From: JBBRSD01 sp038245725
GTDB lineage: Bacteria > Actinomycetota > Coriobacteriia > Anaerosomatales > JAAXUF01
DNA: 64,000 bases
Assembly: GCA_038245725.1 (NCBI GenBank)
Contig: JBBRSD010000001.1
Span: 310,001 to 374,000 of the forward strand
Direction of reading: 5' to 3'
This document shows positions 46,116 to 55,154 of the stretch, one piece after another. The notes under the pieces are model-generated. The model was not told the origin of the DNA. It saw nothing but the letters and a program-made list of their open reading frames with translations, and did no database searches. The stretch's first letter is position 1. Every line of letters begins with the position of its first letter. Position numbers and translations under genes: made by a program.

Positions 46116-48203
46116 ATGGCCACTCAGTATCCGCTTGCTAAGACCCGGAACATCGGGATCATGGCTCACATTGACGCCGGAAAGACCACGACGACCGAGC
46201 GCGTCCTGTACTACACAGGCAAGACGCACAAGATCGGCGAGGTCCACGACGGCGCTGCCACCATGGACTGGATGGTCCAGGAGCAGGAGCGCGGCATCAC
46301 GATCACGTCCGCCGCGACGACCGCTTTTTGGAAGGACCACCGCATCCAGATCATCGACACTCCCGGTCACGTCGACTTCACTGTCGAGGTTGAGCGCTCG
46401 TTGCGCGTCCTCGATGGCGCGGTTGCGGTCTTTTGTGCTGTCGGTGGCGTCGAGCCTCAGTCGGAGACGGTCTGGCGTCAGGCGGACACCTACGGCGTCC
46501 CGCGTATCGCCTACATCAACAAGATGGATCGCTCGGGCGCCGACTTCTATAACGTCTTGGCCATGATGAAGGACCGCTTGGGCTCGCGTGCGGTGCCCAT
46601 CCAGCTCCCCATCGGCTCCGAGGACACGTTCATCGGCATCATCGACCTTCTGGAGATGCATGCCATCTTCTTCAACGAGGACGACAACGGCATCAACCCG
46701 ACCGTCGGCGAGATTCCGGCCGAGCTCAAGGATGACGCCGAGATGTACCGCCACGAGATGGTGGAGGCGGCCGCCGAGCAAGACGACGACCTCATGATGA
46801 AGTTCATCGAGGACGAGGCGCTTACAATCGACGAGATCAAGGCCGCGCTGCGCAAGGCCTGCATCGCCAACGCTGTGACGCCGGTTGTGTGCGGAGCCTC
46901 GTTCAAGAACAAAGGCGTGCAGCCGCTTCTTGATGCAGTCGTGGACTTCCTCCCGTCGCCCCTCGACGTTCCGGCGATCATGGGCATCGACCTCAAGACC
47001 GACGAGGAAGTCTCGCGTCCCTCTGATCCCAACGCGCCGTTTGCCGCCCTCGCGTTCAAGGTCATGACCGATCCGTTCGTGGGCAAGTTGACCTACTTCC
47101 GGGTCTACTCGGGCACGTTGGACTCCGGCTCCTACGTCTTGAACTCGACGAAGGGTCACAGGGAGCGCATCGGCCGGCTGCTTCAGATGCACGCCAACCA
47201 CCGCGAGGACATCGAAGTCGTCTCGGCCGGTGACATCGTCGCGGCTGTGGGACTGAAGAACACCACCACCGGTGACACCCTGTGCTCAGATGACGCCCCG
47301 GTGCTTCTCGAGTCAATGGTTTTCCCGGATCCGGTTATCGACATCGCGATCGAGCCGAAGACTAAAGCCGAGCAGGACAAGCTCGGCCACGGGCTGGCCA
47401 AGCTCGCCGAGGAAGACCCCACGTTTCGGGTTCGCACCGACCCCGAGACCGGCCAGACGATCATCGCCGGTATGGGCGAGCTGCACCTCGAGGTCATCGT
47501 TGACCGCTTGCTGCGCGAGTTCAAGGTCGAGGCTAACGTCGGCAAGCCGCAGGTCGCGTACCGCGAGTCTGCCGGCAAGGAAGTCAACAACGTCAACCTG
47601 AAGTTCGCGCGTCAATCAGGCGGTCGCGGTCAGTACGGCCACGTCGTTATCAACGTCTTGCCGCAGCTGCCGGGCGATGGATACGTTTTCGAGAACAAGG
47701 TCGTCGGCGGATCTATCCCGAAGGAATACATCCCGTCGGTCGACAAGGGTATCCAGGAGTCGCTCGCGTCGGGCGTACTCGCCGGCTACCCCGTCGTCGA
47801 CATCAAGGTTCAGCTGGTCGACGGCTCCTACCACGAGGTCGACTCGTCGGAGATGGCGTTCAAGATCGCCGGCTCCATGGCGATCAAGGAAGGCCTGCGT
47901 AAGAGCTCTCCGGTTCTTCTCGAGCCGATGATGGCCGTCGAGGTTGTCACCCCCGAGGACTTCATGGGAGATGTCATCGGCGACCTCAACCGTCGCCGCG
48001 GTCACATCGACAACATGGAGCCCCGCGGTAATGCGCAGGTCATTCGCGCCAAGGTCCCGCTGTCGGAGATGTTCGGTTACTCCACCGACCTTCGCAGCAA
48101 GACGCAGGGACGAGCGGTCTACAGCATGCAGTTCAAGGCGTATGAGCAGGTGCCGAAGTCGGTAGCTGAAGAGATCGTGAGCAAGTCCGGCGGAAACGCC
48201 TAA
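46116..48203 (+). CDS. fusA: Elongation factor G
   Basis: A 695-residue translocase GTPase. GIMAHIDAGKTTTTERVLYYTG, the RGITITSAATTAFW switch, DTPGHVDFTVEVERSLRVLDGAV and NKMDRSGADF motifs, followed by domains II-V including GAGEEHLEV-type MGELHLEVIVDRLLREF. It is followed directly by rpsJ; tuf is not here. Confidence 0.98.
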   Translation: MATQYPLAKTRNIGIMAHIDAGKTTTTERVLYYTGKTHKIGEVHDGAATMDWMVQEQERGITITSAATTAFWKDHRIQIIDTPGHVDFTVEVERSLRVLDGAVAVFCAVGGVEPQSETVWRQADTYGVPRIAYINKMDRSGADFYNVLAMMKDRLGSRAVPIQLPIGSEDTFIGIIDLLEMHAIFFNEDDNGINPTVGEIPAELKDDAEMYRHEMVEAAAEQDDDLMMKFIEDEALTIDEIKAALRKACIANAVTPVVCGASFKNKGVQPLLDAVVDFLPSPLDVPAIMGIDLKTDEEVSRPSDPNAPFAALAFKVMTDPFVGKLTYFRVYSGTLDSGSYVLNSTKGHRERIGRLLQMHANHREDIEVVSAGDIVAAVGLKNTTTGDTLCSDDAPVLLESMVFPDPVIDIAIEPKTKAEQDKLGHGLAKLAEEDPTFRVRTDPETGQTIIAGMGELHLEVIVDRLLREFKVEANVGKPQVAYRESAGKEVNNVNLKFARQSGGRGQYGHVVINVLPQLPGDGYVFENKVVGGSIPKEYIPSVDKGIQESLASGVLAGYPVVDIKVQLVDGSYHEVDSSEMAFKIAGSMAIKEGLRKSSPVLLEPMMAVEVVTPEDFMGDVIGDLNRRRGHIDNMEPRGNAQVIRAKVPLSEMFGYSTDLRSKTQGRAVYSMQFKAYEQVPKSVAEEIVSKSGGNA

Positions 48204-48268
48204 GAGACGAAAGCCGGAGCCCCGGGCGAAAGCGTCCATGGGCACCGCATCTGATGGAGGGTAGAGAG

Positions 48269-48577
48269 TTGGCGAACCAGAAGATCAGGATCCGCCTCAA
48301 GGGCTACGACCACGAGATCGTGGATCAGTCCACGAAGCTGATCGTGGATACCGCGCAGAAGACTGGCGCGAAGGTGTCGGGACCGATTCCGCTGCCGACC
48401 GAGCGCAGCCTGTATTGTGTCATCCGCTCGCCGCATGTTAACAAGGACAGCCGCGAGCAGTTCGAGATGAAGACGCACAAGCGCCTCATCGACATTCTCG
48501 AGCCCACGCCCAAGACGGTCGACTCGCTCATGCGTCTTGACCTGCCTGCCGGCGTCGATATCGAGATCAAGCTGTAG
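48269..48577 (+). CDS. rpsJ: 30S ribosomal protein S10
   Basis: A 102-residue protein matching the family length if started at TTG 48269 (LANQKIRIRLKGYDHEIVDQS). GGAGGG lies eight bases upstream. The ATG at 48254, five codons earlier, overlaps this ribosome site and would add MEGRE. Contains GPIPLPTERSLYCVIRSPHVNKDSREQFEMKTHKR. Also acts as NusE in antitermination. Confidence 0.96.
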   Translation: MANQKIRIRLKGYDHEIVDQSTKLIVDTAQKTGAKVSGPIPLPTERSLYCVIRSPHVNKDSREQFEMKTHKRLIDILEPTPKTVDSLMRLDLPAGVDIEIKL

Positions 48578-48581
48578 GTTC

Positions 48582-48590
48582 TGGTACAAT
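48582..48590 (+). promoter_or_regulatory. Candidate extended -10 promoter in the rpsJ-rplC gap
   Basis: TGG followed by TACAAT (48585-48590), an extended -10 directly after rpsJ. No -35 match is seen. The 118 bp gap before rplC is unusually long for an S10 operon, so an internal start is possible. Confidence 0.4.
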
Positions 48591-48695
48591 CGTCGGCCTG
48601 TGCGTTTGGGCGCAGACGTGAAACGCGCGGTCCGCTGGGAGCAGCACGCAGGGTGCTGTAATGGGTCCCATGACCGCCTAAGGTGAGGATAGAAG

Positions 48696-49316
48696 ATGGT
48701 AACGACGATTCTCGGCCGCAAGCTGGGCATGACGCAGGTTTGGAGCGAGGACGACAAGCTCCTGCCGGTCACCGTAATCCAAGCGGGCCCGTGTGTGGTC
48801 ACCCAGGTCAAGACCGACAAGCGCGACGGCTATCGCGCCGTGCAGATCGGTTTCGGCGATGTCAAGGAATCCAGGGTTAACAAGCCCATGGCCGGCCACT
48901 TCGCCAAGGCGAAGGTTGCCGCCAAGAAGCACGTCGCTGAGGTTCGTCTCGGCGACGCGGATACGGTGAAGATCGGTCAGACGATCACGGTCGACATCTT
49001 CGAGGGTGCAAAGCATGTGCACGTCACCGGCACGAGCAAGGGCAAGGGTTTTGCCGGCGTCATGAAGCGTCACAACTTCCATGGCGGTCCCGGTGGACAC
49101 GGCTCGCACTTCCACCGCGCCCCCGGGTCGATCGGTCAGTGCGCCACGCCGTCCCGCGTGTTCAAGGGCATGAAGCTTCCCGGTCACATGGGTTCGGAGA
49201 CCGTAACGGTGAAGAACCTCGATGTCGTCAAGATCGACGCCGAGCAGAACCTGCTGCTAGTGAAGGGCGCCGTCCCCGGCGCCAAAGGCGCACTGCTGAC
49301 GATTCGTATCGCCTAG
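48696..49316 (+). CDS. rplC: 50S ribosomal protein L3
   Basis: A 206-residue protein. LGRKLGMTQVW near the N-terminus and GKGFAGVMKRHNFHGGPGGHGSHFHRAPGSIGQCATPSRVFKGMKLPGHMG (the extended loop reaching the peptidyl transferase centre). GGTGAGGA precedes the ATG. Confidence 0.97.
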   Translation: MVTTILGRKLGMTQVWSEDDKLLPVTVIQAGPCVVTQVKTDKRDGYRAVQIGFGDVKESRVNKPMAGHFAKAKVAAKKHVAEVRLGDADTVKIGQTITVDIFEGAKHVHVTGTSKGKGFAGVMKRHNFHGGPGGHGSHFHRAPGSIGQCATPSRVFKGMKLPGHMGSETVTVKNLDVVKIDAEQNLLLVKGAVPGAKGALLTIRIA

Positions 49317-49357
49317 CAGCTCGCGGCACCGGAGACACAGTCAAGGAGACTACTGAG

Positions 49358-49981
49358 ATGGCCAAGATCGACATCAAAGACACAAGCGGCAAGAAGGTTG
49401 GCTCCGCCGACCTTGCCGACGGCGTCTTCGGCATCGAGCCGAACACGTTCGTAGTACACCAGGTGGTTCGCAGCCAGCAGGCTTCGCGCCGCGCTGGAAC
49501 ACACAGCACGCTGACCCGCGGCAGGGTCTCTGGCGGCGGCAGGAAGCCGTGGCGCCAGAAGGGCACCGGCCGCGCGCGCCAGGGTTCGACCCGCTCGCCG
49601 CAGTGGGCAGGCGGTGGCGTGGTCTTCGGGCCGCATCCCCGCAGCTACGCGTTCAAGGTTCCGAACAAGGTCGTCAAGCTCGCCATGCGCTCGGCCCTGT
49701 CGGCCAAGCTCGCGGATGATGTTCTCTTCGTCGTCGATACTCTGCCGTTCGAGAAGCCCTCGACAAGGCAGGCGGCCGAGATCTTCAAGGCTCTGGGCAT
49801 CACCGGTCGCGTGACCGTCGTCCTCGAGAATGACGACATCAACGCGTACCTTTCCTTCCGCAACCTTCCCAAGGCGCGCGTGATCTTCGCCTCGGAGGCT
49901 AATACCTACGATCTCGTCGACAACACCGCTGTGTTGTTCGCGAAGCCGGCTCTGACCTGGCTCGAGGGGGTGCTGTCCTAA
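49358..49981 (+). CDS. rplD: 50S ribosomal protein L4
   Basis: A 207-residue protein. GTHSTLTRGRVSGGGRKPWRQKGTGRARQGSTRSPQWAGGGVVFGP is the exit-tunnel extension. L4 also controls S10-operon expression in E. coli. The ATG at 49358 follows AAGGAGA; the long upstream frame is an overlap with rplC. Confidence 0.96.
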   Translation: MAKIDIKDTSGKKVGSADLADGVFGIEPNTFVVHQVVRSQQASRRAGTHSTLTRGRVSGGGRKPWRQKGTGRARQGSTRSPQWAGGGVVFGPHPRSYAFKVPNKVVKLAMRSALSAKLADDVLFVVDTLPFEKPSTRQAAEIFKALGITGRVTVVLENDDINAYLSFRNLPKARVIFASEANTYDLVDNTAVLFAKPALTWLEGVLS

Positions 49982-49982
49982 C

Positions 49983-50270
49983 ATGTACGATCCGCGCGAT
50001 GTCATCATTCGCCCGGTCATCTCGGAAAAGTCCTACGCGATGATCGAGCACAACCGCTTTACCTTCGAGGTCGCTAAGACCGCGAGTAAACCGCAGATCG
50101 CTCAGGCCGTGACCGATATCTTCGGTGTCACGGTGACCAGTGTGAACACGATGAACGTTACCGGCAAGCCGAGGCGCGTGCGGCAGGCCAAGGGTAAGAC
50201 TCGTGACTGGAAGAAAGCCGTTATCACCCTGAAAGAGGGAGACTCGATCGAGTTCTTCCAGGCCCACTAG
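49983..50270 (+). CDS. rplW: 50S ribosomal protein L23
   Basis: A 95-residue protein. VIIRPVISEKSYAMIEHNRFTFEVAKTA, FGVTVTSVNTMNVTGKPRR and the basic GKTRDWKKAVITL. It sits at the tunnel exit and docks trigger factor and SRP. It starts 1 bp after the rplD stop, so it is translationally coupled. Confidence 0.97.
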   Translation: MYDPRDVIIRPVISEKSYAMIEHNRFTFEVAKTASKPQIAQAVTDIFGVTVTSVNTMNVTGKPRRVRQAKGKTRDWKKAVITLKEGDSIEFFQAH

Positions 50271-50306
50271 GAAACGGGCGAACGTAGCCCAGCGGGTGCT
50301 GGTACT

Positions 50307-50324
50307 CGGCTCATGATGGAGCCG
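50307..50324 (+). promoter_or_regulatory. Hairpin in the rplW-rplB gap
   Basis: CGGCTC/GAGCCG with an ATGATG loop, in a 145 bp gap where ribosomal operons are usually tight. Function unknown; it may affect translation of rplB. Confidence 0.3.
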
Positions 50325-50415
50325 CCCGGCACCGTGGTAGTCCGGCGTCGGAGTCGTTGGTGGGAATCTCCCGCCAGTCCCAAACGACATCGGCCATCGG
50401 ACGGAAGGAGATACG

Positions 50416-51246
50416 ATGGGACTGAAGCAGTACAAGCCGACTTCTCCAGGTCGGCGCTTCCAGACGGTTTCCGATTTCAAGGAAATCACTTGCACCACGC
50501 CTGAGAAGTCGCTTCTGGAGCCCCTTCCTAAGAAGGGCGGTCGCAACAACAACGGTCGGATCACTACGCGTCACCAGGGTGGCGGGCACAAGCGCCGCTA
50601 TCGCGTCATCGATTTCAAGCGCAAGAAGGACGGCGTGCCGGCCAAGGTCGCGACGATAGAGTACGACCCGAACCGTTCGGCGCGCATCGCTCTCCTGCAC
50701 TACGCTGACGGCGAGAAGCGCTACATCATTGCGCCGAAGGGTCTGCAGGTCGGTGACATGGTTCAGAGTGGTACTGGCGCAGACATCAAGCCGGGCAACG
50801 CGCTGGCCCTCTCGGAGATCCCCGTTGGTACCGTCGTACACGCGGTCGAGCTCCAGCCCGGCAAGGGCGCGGCGCTCGCCCGCTCAGCCGGTACGTCCAT
50901 CCAGCTGATGGGCAAGGAGGGCGACTACGCGATCTTGCGTATGCCCTCCTCGGAGATGCGTCGCGTTCTCGTTACCTGCCGCGCTACCGTTGGCGAGGTC
51001 GGTAACTCGGATCATGGCAACATCAAGATCGGTAAGGCAGGCCGCGCCCGCTGGATGGGCATCAGGCCGACCGTGCGTGGTACGGCCATGAACCCGGTCG
51101 ACCATCCGCACGGCGGTGGCGAGGGCAAGAACAAGTCCGCAGGTCGTCACCCGGTCACCCCGTGGGGCGTTCCCACCAAGGGTCACCGCACGCGTAGCAA
51201 GAAGGCCGCTTCGAGCCGCCTCATCATCCGTCGCCGCAAGAAGTAG
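50416..51246 (+). CDS. rplB: 50S ribosomal protein L2
   Basis: A 276-residue protein. MGLKQYKPTSPGRRF, RNNNGRITTRHQGGGHKRRYRVIDFKR, SIQLMGKEGDYAILRMPSSEMRRV and the C-terminal VRGTAMNPVDHPHGGGEGKNK loop with the conserved His needed near the peptidyl transferase centre. GGAAGGAGATACG precedes the ATG. Confidence 0.98.
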   Translation: MGLKQYKPTSPGRRFQTVSDFKEITCTTPEKSLLEPLPKKGGRNNNGRITTRHQGGGHKRRYRVIDFKRKKDGVPAKVATIEYDPNRSARIALLHYADGEKRYIIAPKGLQVGDMVQSGTGADIKPGNALALSEIPVGTVVHAVELQPGKGAALARSAGTSIQLMGKEGDYAILRMPSSEMRRVLVTCRATVGEVGNSDHGNIKIGKAGRARWMGIRPTVRGTAMNPVDHPHGGGEGKNKSAGRHPVTPWGVPTKGHRTRSKKAASSRLIIRRRKK

Positions 51247-51264
51247 TAGGGAGCTGAAACGACA

Positions 51265-51540
51265 GTGAGCAGAAGCCTCAAGAAAGGCCCGTTCGTCCAG
51301 CCTCGCCTGCTAGAGCGCATCCACGCGATGAATGAAGCGGGCGAGAAGCGAGTCATTAAGACATGGTCGCGTTCCTCGACCATCTTCCCGGAGATGGTCG
51401 GTCACACGATTGCGGTGCACGATGGCCGCAAGCACGTCCCGGTGTACGTCACCGAATCGATGGTCGGTCACAAGCTCGGCGAGTTCTCGCCGACGCGGAC
51501 CTTCCGCGGTCACGCCGCCGATAAGAAGAAGAAGAGGTAA
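51265..51540 (+). CDS. rpsS: 30S ribosomal protein S19
   Basis: A 91-residue protein. MSRSLKKGPFVQPRLLERI, IKTWSRSSTIFPEMVGHTIAVHDGRKHVPVYVTE and FSPTRTFRGHAADKKKKR. Located in the 30S head. GTG start. Confidence 0.97.
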   Translation: MSRSLKKGPFVQPRLLERIHAMNEAGEKRVIKTWSRSSTIFPEMVGHTIAVHDGRKHVPVYVTESMVGHKLGEFSPTRTFRGHAADKKKKR

Positions 51541-51547
51541 AGAGCAC

Positions 51548-51889
51548 ATGGAAGCCAGAGCAGTTGCACGCTATGTGCGGGTAAGCCCGCGCAAGGCCCG
51601 ACTGGTGGTCGACCTCATCCGTGGCAAGTCCATCGACGACGCGCGGGCGATCCTGAAGTTCTCGCCCCGCGCCGCCGCTGAGATCGTGGAAAAGGTCCTG
51701 AACAGCGCCGTGGCGAACGCGGAGAAGAACCTGCACATCAAGTCCGATGATCTTCTTGTCGGCACCACATTCGTGGACGAGGGTCCGACGCTCAAGCGCA
51801 TCCAGCCTCGCGCCATGGGCCGCGCTTTCCGCATCAACAAGCGGACCAGCCATATCACTGTCGTCGTCAAGCAGCGAGAGGGGGCGTAG
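51548..51889 (+). CDS. rplV: 50S ribosomal protein L22
   Basis: A 113-residue protein. ARYVRVSPRKARLVVDLIRGKSIDDA, LNSAVANAEKN and the tunnel beta-hairpin VDEGPTLKRIQPRAMGRAFRI. ATG 51548; the earlier in-frame start at 51332 is inside rpsS. Confidence 0.96.
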   Translation: MEARAVARYVRVSPRKARLVVDLIRGKSIDDARAILKFSPRAAAEIVEKVLNSAVANAEKNLHIKSDDLLVGTTFVDEGPTLKRIQPRAMGRAFRINKRTSHITVVVKQREGA

Positions 51890-51896
51890 GAACCGC

Positions 51897-52592
51897 ATGG
51901 GACAGAAAGTAATGCCGATCGGCCTGCGTCTGGGCATCACGGAGAACTGGCGCTCGCGCTGGTACGCCGGGAAGGACTACCCGCAGGTCCTGGCAAACGA
52001 CTTGAAGGTGCGTGCGTACCTCACCAAGCGTCTTCGCCGGGCCGCGCTCAGCAAGATCGATATCGAGCGCAAGGGTGACAAGACAGTCGTCGAGTTGTGG
52101 ACGGCCCGCCCGGGCATCGTCATCGGCAAGAAGGGCGCCGAGGTCGACGTATTGCGCAAGGAACTCGAGAAGCTGACTGGCGGAACGGTCGCGGTCAACA
52201 TCATCGAGATCAAGCGGCCGGAGCTCGACGCTGTGCTCATCGCGCAGAGCGTTGCGGAGCAGCTCGAAGGCCGCGTGGCGTTCCGCCGCGCGATGCGCAA
52301 GGCGGTCACGTCGGCTACGAAGAGCGGCGCTCTGGGCATTCGAATCCAGTGTTCCGGTCGCCTTGGCGGTGCCGAGATGGGTCGCCGTGAGTGGTACCGC
52401 GAGGGTCGCGTGCCGCTGCACACGCTGCGCGCCAAGATCGACTACGGAACCGCGGTCGCTCGCACGTCCATGGGCGCTTGCGGCGTGAAGGTCTGGGTGT
52501 ACCACGGCGAGGTTCTTCCTGGCCAAGAGGCTCCCAACCCGGCTCTCGAAGGTGCGCGTTCTTCGCGTGGCCGTCGTGGTGAAGGGAGATAG
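51897..52592 (+). CDS. rpsC: 30S ribosomal protein S3
   Basis: A 231-residue protein. MGQKVMPIGLRLGITENWRSRWYA, the KH motif GIVIGKKGAEVDVLRKEL, IQCSGRLGGAEMGRREWYREGRVPLHTLRAKIDYG. It forms the mRNA entry channel and helicase. A basic RSSRGRRGEGR tail follows. Confidence 0.97.
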   Translation: MGQKVMPIGLRLGITENWRSRWYAGKDYPQVLANDLKVRAYLTKRLRRAALSKIDIERKGDKTVVELWTARPGIVIGKKGAEVDVLRKELEKLTGGTVAVNIIEIKRPELDAVLIAQSVAEQLEGRVAFRRAMRKAVTSATKSGALGIRIQCSGRLGGAEMGRREWYREGRVPLHTLRAKIDYGTAVARTSMGACGVKVWVYHGEVLPGQEAPNPALEGARSSRGRRGEGR

Positions 52593-52597
52593 CACAG

Positions 52598-53023
52598 ATG
52601 CTTTTGCCGAAGCGAGTTAAGCACCGCAAGGTGCAGCGCGGTTCCCGCAAGGGCATCGCAAAGGGCGGTACTCAGATCCATTTCGGCGAGTACGGTTTGA
52701 AGGCGCTCGAAGCTGCATGGATCACCAACCGCCAGATCGAGGCGGCACGTGTCGCAATGACGCGTTACATGAAGCGTGGCGGTAAGGTATGGATCAACAT
52801 CTTCCCGGACAAGCCCGTCACGCAGAAGCCGGCCGAGACCCGCATGGGCTCGGGTAAGGGTAACCCCGAGAAGTGGGTCGCCGTTGTCAAGCCGGGCCGA
52901 GTCATGTTTGAGCTCTCCGGCGTGCCGGAGGAAGTGGCGAAGGAAGCTCTTCGCCTGGCGGCGCACAAGTTGCCGATCAAGACGAAGTTCGTAACCCGTG
53001 CCGATTCAGGCGGGGAGGCGTAG
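52598..53023 (+). CDS. rplP: 50S ribosomal protein L16
   Basis: A 141-residue protein. MLLPKRVKHRKVQRGSRKG, FGEYGLKALEAAWITNRQIEAARVAMTRYMKRGGKVWINIFPDKPVTQKPAETRMGSGKGNPEKWVAVVKPGR. It positions the aminoacyl end of A-site tRNA. The next start overlaps none; rpmC begins one base later. Confidence 0.97.
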   Translation: MLLPKRVKHRKVQRGSRKGIAKGGTQIHFGEYGLKALEAAWITNRQIEAARVAMTRYMKRGGKVWINIFPDKPVTQKPAETRMGSGKGNPEKWVAVVKPGRVMFELSGVPEEVAKEALRLAAHKLPIKTKFVTRADSGGEA

Positions 53024-53239
53024 ATGAAGGCTGTAGAGATCAGGGATTTTGCTGACGCGGAGCTCGTTCAGAAGCTCAAGGACACCCGCGCCGAGCTGTT
53101 CAACCTCCGGTTCCAGCTTGCCACCGGCCAGCTGGATAACACCGGACGTATTGCCATCGTGAAGAGGGATATCGCGCGTCTGCACACCGAGCTGCGCGCC
53201 CGCGAACTTCGCGCTCAGCGTGACGCGGCCGCGTCGTAA
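53024..53239 (+). CDS. rpmC: 50S ribosomal protein L29
   Basis: A 71-residue protein of two helices: MKAVEIRDFADAELVQKLKDTRAELFNLRFQLATGQLDNTGRI and VKRDIARLHTELRARELRAQRDAAAS. Located at the tunnel exit near L23. It begins at the base after the rplP stop. Confidence 0.96.
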   Translation: MKAVEIRDFADAELVQKLKDTRAELFNLRFQLATGQLDNTGRIAIVKRDIARLHTELRARELRAQRDAAAS

Positions 53240-53257
53240 GGACTGGTGAGGAGAAGC

Positions 53258-53518
53258 ATGACTATCGATCGCAACCGCAGGAAGGTACGCCAGGGCGTCG
53301 TCGTTTCGACGGCAGGCGACAAGACCTGCGTAGTGAAGGTCGAGGAGCGGAAGAAGCATCCGCTCTACGGCAAGATGATTACGCAGTCGACCAAGTTCCA
53401 CGCACACGACGAGAACAACGACGCTGGTTTGGGCGACACCGTCTCGATCATGGAGACGCGCCCGCTGTCGAAGTTGAAGCGGTGGCGTTTGGTCGAGATC
53501 GTGGAGAAGGCCAAGTAG
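53258..53518 (+). CDS. rpsQ: 30S ribosomal protein S17
   Basis: An 86-residue OB-fold protein. RRKVRQGVVVSTAGDKTCVVKVEERKKHPLYGKMI, KFHAHDENNDAGLGDTVSIMETRPLSKLKRWRLVEIVEKAK. ATG 53258 follows GAGGAGAAGC; GTG 53246 lies in the ribosome site region. Confidence 0.96.
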   Translation: MTIDRNRRKVRQGVVVSTAGDKTCVVKVEERKKHPLYGKMITQSTKFHAHDENNDAGLGDTVSIMETRPLSKLKRWRLVEIVEKAK

Positions 53519-53592
53519 TTTCATCGGTCGATTCATGTGCGCCATGTGACAAGGCGCACCTCTGACGTGCCGATCCGTTACCGGAGGAAAAG

Positions 53593-53961
53593 ATGATCCA
53601 GGCAGAGACACGGCTGAAAGTCGCCGACAACTCTGGTGCACGCAAGGTGCTGTGCATCAAGGTCCTCGGCGGCTCGAAGCGTCGCTACGCATACGTGGGC
53701 GATGTCATCGTCTGCACCGTGAAGGAAGCGATTCCGAACGGGCAGGTCAAGAAGGGTGACGTCGTCAAGGCGGTTGTCGTCCGTTGCACGAAGGAAGTAC
53801 GTCGTCCCGACGGCAGCTACATCAAGTTCGACGACAACGCTGCAGTCATCATCGATGCTCAGGGCAACCCGCGTGGCACCCGCATCTTCGGGCCGGTCGC
53901 CCGCGAGCTGCGCGATCGCAAGTACATGAAGATCGTCTCGCTTGCGCCTGAGGTGATCTAA
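53593..53961 (+). CDS. rplN: 50S ribosomal protein L14
   Basis: A 122-residue protein. MIQAETRLKVADNSGARKVLCIKVLGGSKRRYAYVGD, GDVVKAVVVRCTKEVRRPDGSYIKFDDNAAVII, GTRIFGPVARELRD-KYMKIVSLAPEVI. GGAGGAAAAG precedes the ATG. First gene after a 74 bp gap. Confidence 0.97.
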   Translation: MIQAETRLKVADNSGARKVLCIKVLGGSKRRYAYVGDVIVCTVKEAIPNGQVKKGDVVKAVVVRCTKEVRRPDGSYIKFDDNAAVIIDAQGNPRGTRIFGPVARELRDRKYMKIVSLAPEVI

Positions 53962-53975
53962 GGAGGATGGCAAAT

Positions 53976-54296
53976 ATGACGAAGTTGAGCATCCGTACGG
54001 GCGACCTGGTCAAGATCATTGCCGGCAAGGACAAGGGCAAAGAGGGCAAGGTTCTGTCAGTCGTGCCGTACAAGCAGCGCGTCTTGGTCGAGCGTATCAA
54101 CATCATGAAGAAGGCCACCCGCCCGACGCAAAGAGTACCGGCAGGTGGCATTCTCGAAATCGAGGGACCGATCCACGTCTCTAACGTAATGCTGTTGTGC
54201 CCGAGCTGTTCGCAGCCCACGCGCATCAGTCGTCGTCGCGAAGAAGGCTCACGCATTCGGGTCTGCAAGAAGTGCGGCAACGACATCGACAAGTAG
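53976..54296 (+). CDS. rplX: 50S ribosomal protein L24, with zinc-finger-like cysteines
   Basis: A 106-residue KOW protein: IRTGDLVKIIAGKDKGKEGKVLSVVPYKQRVLVERINIMKK, then LLCPSCSQPTRI and VCKKCGND, two CxxC pairs that may bind zinc. I chose ATG 53976 because AAGGAGG is nine bases upstream; ATG 53967 touches that site. Confidence 0.95.
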   Translation: MTKLSIRTGDLVKIIAGKDKGKEGKVLSVVPYKQRVLVERINIMKKATRPTQRVPAGGILEIEGPIHVSNVMLLCPSCSQPTRISRRREEGSRIRVCKKCGNDIDK

Positions 54297-54379
54297 TGAC
54301 AACGCAGGCTCCCGGCGCGAAAGCGGCGGGAGGCGTAGGGTCGGAAATCCTGCGCTGAGAACCCCACTGGAGGAAACGT

Positions 54380-54922
54380 ATGGCTCCGCGTCTGAAAGAG
54401 AAGTACAACAAGGAGGTCGCTCCGGCTCTCAAGGAGGCCCTCTCACTCGGAAACGTCAACGAGGTTCCGCGTCTCGAGAAGATCGTCGTCAACATGGGCG
54501 TCGGTGCTGCGGTGCAGGACGCCAAGCAGCTTGATGCTGCGACCGAGGACCTGCGCATCATCACGGGTCAGCAGCCCACGATCACACGGGCGAAGAAGTC
54601 GATCGCCGGTTTCAAGATCCGCCAGGGCATGCCCATCGGCGCGAAGGTCACGCTGCGCGGCGACATGATGTGGGAATTCTTCGACCGCCTGCTTTCGACG
54701 GCCATCCCGCGCGTGCGCGACTTTCGCGGGCTGAATCCGAACTCGTTCGACGGTCGCGGTAACTACTCGATGGGCGTCACCGAGCAGCTCATCTTCGCTG
54801 AGATCGACTACGACAAGGTCGACCGCACGCGAGGGATGGATGTCACGTTCGTTACAACCGCCACCACCAACGAGGGCGCGAGGGCATTGCTCGACGGCTT
54901 CGGGTTCCCGTTCAAGAAATAG
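54380..54922 (+). CDS. rplE: 50S ribosomal protein L5
   Basis: A 180-residue protein. LKEKYNKEVAPALKEALSLGNVNEVPRLEKIVVNMGVG, ARKSIAGFKIRQGMPIG-type TRAKKSIAGFKIRQGMPIGAKVTLRGDMMWEF, and GITEQLIF-type MGVTEQLIFAEIDYD. Binds 5S rRNA. GGAGGAAACG precedes the ATG. Confidence 0.97.
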   Translation: MAPRLKEKYNKEVAPALKEALSLGNVNEVPRLEKIVVNMGVGAAVQDAKQLDAATEDLRIITGQQPTITRAKKSIAGFKIRQGMPIGAKVTLRGDMMWEFFDRLLSTAIPRVRDFRGLNPNSFDGRGNYSMGVTEQLIFAEIDYDKVDRTRGMDVTFVTTATTNEGARALLDGFGFPFKK

Positions 54923-54968
54923 CGTGTCCATTCGGTGACCGAGCGGTCGCCGTGGCAAGGAGGATGAA

Positions 54969-55154
54969 GTGGCTAAGAAGTCGATGATCGCCAAGGCCCA
55001 GCGCCAGCCGAAGTTCTCGGTGCGGCAGCACAATCGCTGCAACCGTTGCGGCCGGCCGCGCGCGTTCTACCGGCAGTTCGGCGTGTGCCGAATCTGCCTG
55101 CGTGAACTCGCCAGCCGAGGCGAGCTTCCCGGAGTGCAGAAGGCCAGCTGGTAG
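54969..55154 (+). CDS. rpsZ: 30S ribosomal protein S14, type Z (zinc)
   Basis: A 61-residue protein. Zinc ligands C24-x2-C27 (NRCNRCGRPR) and C40-x2-C43 (VCRICLREL), ending GELPGVQKASW. The zinc form is essential for 30S head assembly when no C- paralogue is present. GTG start after AAGGAGG. Confidence 0.96.
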   Translation: MAKKSMIAKAQRQPKFSVRQHNRCNRCGRPRAFYRQFGVCRICLRELASRGELPGVQKASW

